From: Oscillospiraceae bacterium
Lineage (GTDB): Bacteria; Bacillota; Clostridia; Oscillospirales; Oscillospiraceae
DNA length: 64,000 bases
Reading direction: 5' to 3'
NCBI GenBank assembly: GCA_017512485.1
Contig: JAFWGE010000003.1
Location: 1 to 64,000 of the forward strand
Position numbers and translations under genes: made by a program. Positions within the stretch are counted from its first letter, which is position 1. Every line of letters starts with the position of its first letter. The notes beneath the pieces were generated by a model. That model worked only from the letters and a program-made list of their open reading frames with translations. It was not told the origin of the DNA and ran no database searches. Below are positions 60,623-64,000 of this stretch, one piece after another.

Positions 60623-61819
60623 ATGAAGCCTTTGGGGAAGATAGCGTCCGAAATTAGTCCCTCCGCCACGCTGGCGGTGGATAACCTTGCAAAGAGCATG
60701 ACCGCACAGGGAATAGACGTGGCGGGTTTCGGGGCTGGGGAGCCGGATTTCAACACGCCCGACAACATCAAGCTGGCGGCCATCGAGGCGGTAATTAACA
60801 ACGAGACCCACTATACTCCAGCTGCCGGTACTATGAGACTCAGGACCGCCGTGTGCAGGAGGCTCAAAGAGGATATCGGAGCTGACTATGAGCCATCACA
60901 GATAATAATCTCCTCCGGAGCAAAACACTGCCTGTACTTGGCAATGTCCGCCCTGCTGGATCCCGGCGACGAAGTGCTGCTGCCCGGACCCTACTGGGTT
61001 TCTTACTACGAACAGATACGCATGTGCCACGGCGTACCTGTGGTGGTAGGCTCCACCCAGGAGGAGGGCTGGCGCGTTTCCCCGGAAAAACTGGAGGCGG
61101 CGATCACTGACAAGACCAAATGCCTTATCCTGAACAATCCCTGCAACCCTACGGGGATGATGTATACCCGCCCCGAACTGGAGAAGATAGCGGATATCTG
61201 TGTAAGGCACGACCTTTACGTCATATCCGACGAAATATATTCCTGCCTGGTGTACGGCGATGCAGAGTTCTGCAGCATGGTATCCTTGGGGGAGGAGATC
61301 AAAAAACGCACCCTGCTGGTGAACGGCGTTTCCAAGGCCTACGCCATGACAGGCTGGAGGATAGGCTATATAGCCGCCAATGCGGAAGTGGCAAAGGTGA
61401 TATCCCGCTATATGAGCCACTCTATAGGCAACGCCAGCAACATCGCTCAGGCTGCCGCCGCTGAGGCCTTGGAGGGACCTCAGGATTCCGTGGCCGCTAT
61501 GAAGAGTATGTTTGCTGCCAGGAGGGAGTACATCCTGAAACGCATAGCCGCTATAGAAGGTTTGAACTGCCATGAACCCGAGGGCGCGTTTTACGTGTTC
61601 ATCAACGTCACCGGCGTGCTGGGGAAAAAGTGCGGCGGTAAAGTGCTGGCCACGTCTGCGGATTTCTGCGAGGAGCTGCTAAAGAAGGGCCTCGTAGCCG
61701 TGGTGAGCGGGGAGAGTTTCGGCGCTCCAGGATACGTCCGTTGGTCGTACGCCGCCTCCATGGAGAAGATCAAGAAGGGCCTCGACAGGTTGGAGGAGTT
61801 CCTGGCAACACTGGAGTGA
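60623..61819 (+). CDS. Class I/II pyridoxal-phosphate aminotransferase (aspartate type)
   Basis: Product of 398 residues. The fold type I motifs are FGAGEPDFNTPDNI, YTPAAGTMRLRTAV, SSGAKHCLYLAMSAL, LNNPCNPTGMMY, YVISDEIYSCLVYG and the PLP lysine in LVNGVSKAYAMTGWRIGYIA, with the substrate Arg near YVRWSYAAS. It is most like subgroup I-gamma aspartate/prephenate aminotransferases. The exact amino donor cannot be told. GGAGCGAA precedes ATG 60623. A terminator follows. Confidence 0.92.
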   Translation: MKPLGKIASEISPSATLAVDNLAKSMTAQGIDVAGFGAGEPDFNTPDNIKLAAIEAVINNETHYTPAAGTMRLRTAVCRRLKEDIGADYEPSQIIISSGAKHCLYLAMSALLDPGDEVLLPGPYWVSYYEQIRMCHGVPVVVGSTQEEGWRVSPEKLEAAITDKTKCLILNNPCNPTGMMYTRPELEKIADICVRHDLYVISDEIYSCLVYGDAEFCSMVSLGEEIKKRTLLVNGVSKAYAMTGWRIGYIAANAEVAKVISRYMSHSIGNASNIAQAAAAEALEGPQDSVAAMKSMFAARREYILKRIAAIEGLNCHEPEGAFYVFINVTGVLGKKCGGKVLATSADFCEELLKKGLVAVVSGESFGAPGYVRWSYAASMEKIKKGLDRLEEFLATLE

Positions 61820-61828
61820 TCATAATCT

Positions 61829-61874
61829 GACCCATATCCGCACACCCGAACGGGGGCGTATATGGGTCTTTTTA
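61829..61874 (+). terminator. Intrinsic terminator after the aminotransferase
   Basis: GACCCATATCCGC pairs with GCGTATATGGGTC (near-perfect) and is followed by TTTTTATG. Confidence 0.85.
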
Positions 61875-62169
61875 TGCCCCGGAGTCTTCGCGGACGCCCG
61901 GACAGCCCGGCAACTCCAGTGTATCTTAAGAACCGTCAGAGCCGGAGCGCGGCCGGGCGGCGCACCCGAAAGACCGTGAATATATGGCTGCGCTGTACAG
62001 GACAGTTGCAAAAAGGCCAGGACAATCGGCTGCAATGCAAGTATTTAATAATTTACAAACTAACGGGCGGCGCCATATGGATGTTCACGAGAGCGGGTTT
62101 CTCTCTTTGCCGAGGCGGGGGGATCTCAAAAGACAAGGCAGGAAGCAGGGAACATGGAGGACAATAATT

Positions 62170-62826
62170 ATGCTAAATGACACAAAGCCGGTATCAGGTA
62201 CGGATCTTAGAGACGGTAAAAAGATATTCCACTGCGAAGACCGGCAGCAGTGGAGAGAGTGGCTGTTCGGGCACTTCGAGACAGAAAAAGAGATATGGTT
62301 CGTATTCCCTGCAAAAAGCTCCGGAGAGAAAGGTTTGTCATACAACGACGCAGTGGAGGAAGCGCTATGCTTCGGATGGATCGACGGCCGGGCCGGGACC
62401 CTGGACAATACCCACCAGCTGCGGCGCTTCACCCCACGAAGAAAAGGCAGCGCCTATTCGCGCCCAAACATAGAACGTCTGATACGTATGGACGAAAAGG
62501 GGGCGATCCATCCGAAGATAAGACCATCTGTAGAAAACCTGATAACCGCACCTTTCGTGTTCCCGGAAGATATTCTGGATGAGATCCGGAAGGACGGAGA
62601 CGTATGGAAGAACTTCGAGGCGTTCCCGGAACCATACAAGAGGATACGCACAGCGTATATCGACTCGGCGAGGGACCGACCTGAGGAATTCAGGAAGCGG
62701 CTCGCAAATTTTATTAAGAGAACCGGGGAGAACAAACTGATCATGGGGTATGGTGGGATCGATAAATACTATGGCAGCTATAACAAACCAACTGCCGGTA
62801 CACGGGATATCGAAGACTGCCATTGA
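62170..62826 (+). CDS. YdeI/OmpD-associated family protein
   Basis: Product of 218 residues from ATG 62170 (GGAGG nine bases upstream; longer frames lack a site). The family core is EIWFVFPAKSSGEKGLSYNDAVEEALCFGWIDG, followed by RRFTPRRKGSAYSRPNIER and a helical C-terminal part with ERPxEFRKRLANFIKRTGENK-like residues. The function is unclear; Bacillus YdeI has been linked to resistance to cationic peptides, but that link is weak here. It is followed by a strong hairpin. Confidence 0.85.
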   Translation: MLNDTKPVSGTDLRDGKKIFHCEDRQQWREWLFGHFETEKEIWFVFPAKSSGEKGLSYNDAVEEALCFGWIDGRAGTLDNTHQLRRFTPRRKGSAYSRPNIERLIRMDEKGAIHPKIRPSVENLITAPFVFPEDILDEIRKDGDVWKNFEAFPEPYKRIRTAYIDSARDRPEEFRKRLANFIKRTGENKLIMGYGGIDKYYGSYNKPTAGTRDIEDCH

Positions 62827-62996
62827 ACCAGGTCCTGCTGCAGAGTGAGCGGCCGGCAAAATGAAACGTATTACCACACCGAGAGCTGGGTACCGGTGAA
62901 AGAGCGGGGGACAGGTGCCTGCAGACAATGCCACGGGGACTGAAGAGTAGGTCCCTTCCGGCGAACGGAGCAAGGGTAAATAGACGCAATAACATA

Positions 62997-63030
62997 GGAG
63001 GCCGACGGCGATGCCGGCGGCCTCCTTCAA
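62997..63030. terminator. Intrinsic terminator between convergent genes
   Basis: GGAGGCCG-A-CGGC pairs with GCCG-G-CGGCCTCC around GAT, followed by TTCAAGTTTTC. The flanking genes converge, so it may work for both. Confidence 0.72.
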
Positions 63031-63074
63031 GTTTTCTTTATATGTCATTCAGGCGACGCTCTGAGGAGAGAGCA

Positions 63075-64000
63075 TTAAAGGTTATAGGGGGAGAGATATT
63101 TTGAGCAGAAGGGCATTATCTTCCCGGCATCGTACACGTGAAGACTGCATCTTCGCAGACGCTCGACGTTCAGGTTCATGGCGTCCTGAAAGGCCATGGC
63201 TGAAAGGGTGAGACTGCCATGCCGCAGCATATACAGGAAAGTATCGAAATCCATATCATCCGACAGATCTTTTGTAAGATGAGGCCCCGGGGACGGACTG
63301 CTCCAGTGCCTGGCCACGTACTCCCTGTTGTCCCGGACGCTTCCCCTCGTACGGGCGGTGTGTGTAACGGAGGTGAGAGGGCGCAGGGAACCGTCCGGCA
63401 TTACGAGAAACCTGGAATGGAATCCGCACAGGGGATGATCGCAGCGGGACGGCAGAAAGCTCTCGGGTGGGATACCCGTCTGGTCGCTTATGTCCGTCAT
63501 GAGCCTGTCCAGTGTATATCTGTCCTCCGACGCAGGCGACGTGGGATAACGCCCAAAATATGATACCGGTTGGAAATGGACGCCTCTGACGCCGGGGGCC
63601 AGTGATGCGGCCAGTTTCACCAAAGTGCCAAGGTCACCGTCATTGACGCCTTTTACAACCGTGGGTACCAGCGTTACACCGATGTGAGCCTCAGAGCAGA
63701 GGCGGACAGCCCTCAGTTTGGTTTCGAGCAGCGGGGCGCCGCGTAGGACCTCGTATATTCCGTCGACGGTGCCGTCGAACTGCAGGAAGACTATGTCCAG
63801 CCCGGCGTCAGCCAGTTTTTTGACGTATTCCGGGTCTTCTGCCAGGCGTATCCCGTTGGTGTTGATCTGTGTATAGCTGCACCCGGCCTCCCGGGCATAG
63901 CGTACCAGATCCGGGAGATCGTCCCGCAGCGTGGGCTCACCACCGGAGAACTGCAGCAGTGGTCCCTCGCATCGGGCGGCGATGTCCCGAATGGCGGCTC
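63075..64000 (-). CDS. Radical SAM protein resembling TrsS (5' part outside window)
   Basis: The frame is open to the window edge, so the N-terminus with the CxxxCxxC cluster motif is missing. Visible are the family SAM-binding FSGGEPTLRDDL, then TQINTNGIRL, DIVFLQFDGT and GVTLVPTVVKGVNDGDLG, all typical of radical SAM barrels of the MoaA/PqqE/Tes group. The C-terminal part has CDHPLCGFHSRFLVM and ends with a Cys motif (RRCSLHVYDAGKIMPFC) seen in TrsS-type radical SAM (seleno)proteins. Some TrsS members carry selenocysteine; any in-frame TGA would lie outside this window. The reaction is unknown. Confidence 0.8.
   Translation of the reverse strand, partial: AAIRDIAARCEGPLLQFSGGEPTLRDDLPDLVRYAREAGCSYTQINTNGIRLAEDPEYVKKLADAGLDIVFLQFDGTVDGIYEVLRGAPLLETKLRAVRLCSEAHIGVTLVPTVVKGVNDGDLGTLVKLAASLAPGVRGVHFQPVSYFGRYPTSPASEDRYTLDRLMTDISDQTGIPPESFLPSRCDHPLCGFHSRFLVMPDGSLRPLTSVTHTARTRGSVRDNREYVARHWSSPSPGPHLTKDLSDDMDFDTFLYMLRHGSLTLSAMAFQDAMNLNVERLRRCSLHVYDAGKIMPFCSKYLSPYNL

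Noticed and set aside
1..64000. CRISPR arrays, tRNA or rRNA genes, insertion sequences, prophage genes
   Set aside because: No regularly spaced repeats, cloverleaf-like sequences with GTTCGA-type loops, transposase or integrase motifs, or phage structural genes were found on reading both strands.

Overview
The window looks like chromosomal DNA of an anaerobic, low-oxygen-tolerant Firmicute of the class Clostridia, probably near the Oscillospirales/Ruminococcaceae. This is an inference. It rests on the gene neighbourhoods (efp–CD1247 protein; cdaA–ybbR; remA–gmk–rpoZ–priA–def–fmt–rsmB–rlmN–stp–prkC–rsgA), a rubrerythrin, a ferredoxin-tailed aldo/keto reductase, a corrinoid-type methyltransferase, BspA-type leucine-rich repeat proteins, strong AGGAGG ribosome binding sites and sigma-A promoters with 17-base spacers. 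Base composition is moderately GC-rich, with heavy use of AGG and ATA codons. No rRNA, tRNA, CRISPR array, prophage or insertion sequence was seen.

Layout. 1-4.2 kb: a tandem pair of family 5 solute-binding lipoproteins, the first decayed by an internal deletion, then a broken lipoprotein gene. 4.2-14.4 kb, minus strand: EF-G paralogue; rlmB operon with a catalytically degenerate P-type-ATPase-like protein; nitroreductase, D-Ala-D-Ala carboxypeptidase, YhhN-like membrane protein, methyltransferase, glycerol kinase. 14.5-18.1 kb, plus: aldo/keto reductase, a frameshifted secreted-protein gene, a secreted BspA-like protein. 18.2-25.6 kb, minus: Asp23, tadA, hpf, a phosphodiesterase, then a three-gene VWA / leucine-rich-repeat / MoxR-ATPase cluster. 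26.1-29.7 kb, plus: a membrane transglutaminase-like protein with an odd N-terminus, and a MoaF-like/cyclase pair. 29.8-30.7 kb: AT-rich gene remnants. 30.7-34.7 kb, minus: a BmrCD-like heterodimeric ABC exporter behind a 30-codon leader peptide and an intrinsic terminator. 34.7-36.1 kb: a YczE/YitT membrane protein and a frameshifted rubrerythrin.

36.4-62.8 kb is a long plus-strand core region. It covers translation (efp, def, fmt, rsmB, rlmN, rsgA), c-di-AMP synthesis (cdaA, ybbR), nucleotide metabolism and transcription (gmk, rpoZ), replication restart (priA), Ser/Thr phospho-signalling (stp, prkC), two CorC-family proteins, coaX, an ECF transporter substrate subunit with a structured RNA leader, and an aminotransferase. 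The window ends inside a minus-strand radical SAM gene resembling TrsS.

The strongest candidates for something new are the leader-peptide attenuator of the ABC exporter (a mutually exclusive antiterminator pairing can be drawn by eye), the MoxR–LRR–VWA cluster, the P-type-ATPase-like protein that has lost its phosphorylation site, and the structured leader before the ECF gene. All readings were made by eye. No database search or folding program was run.
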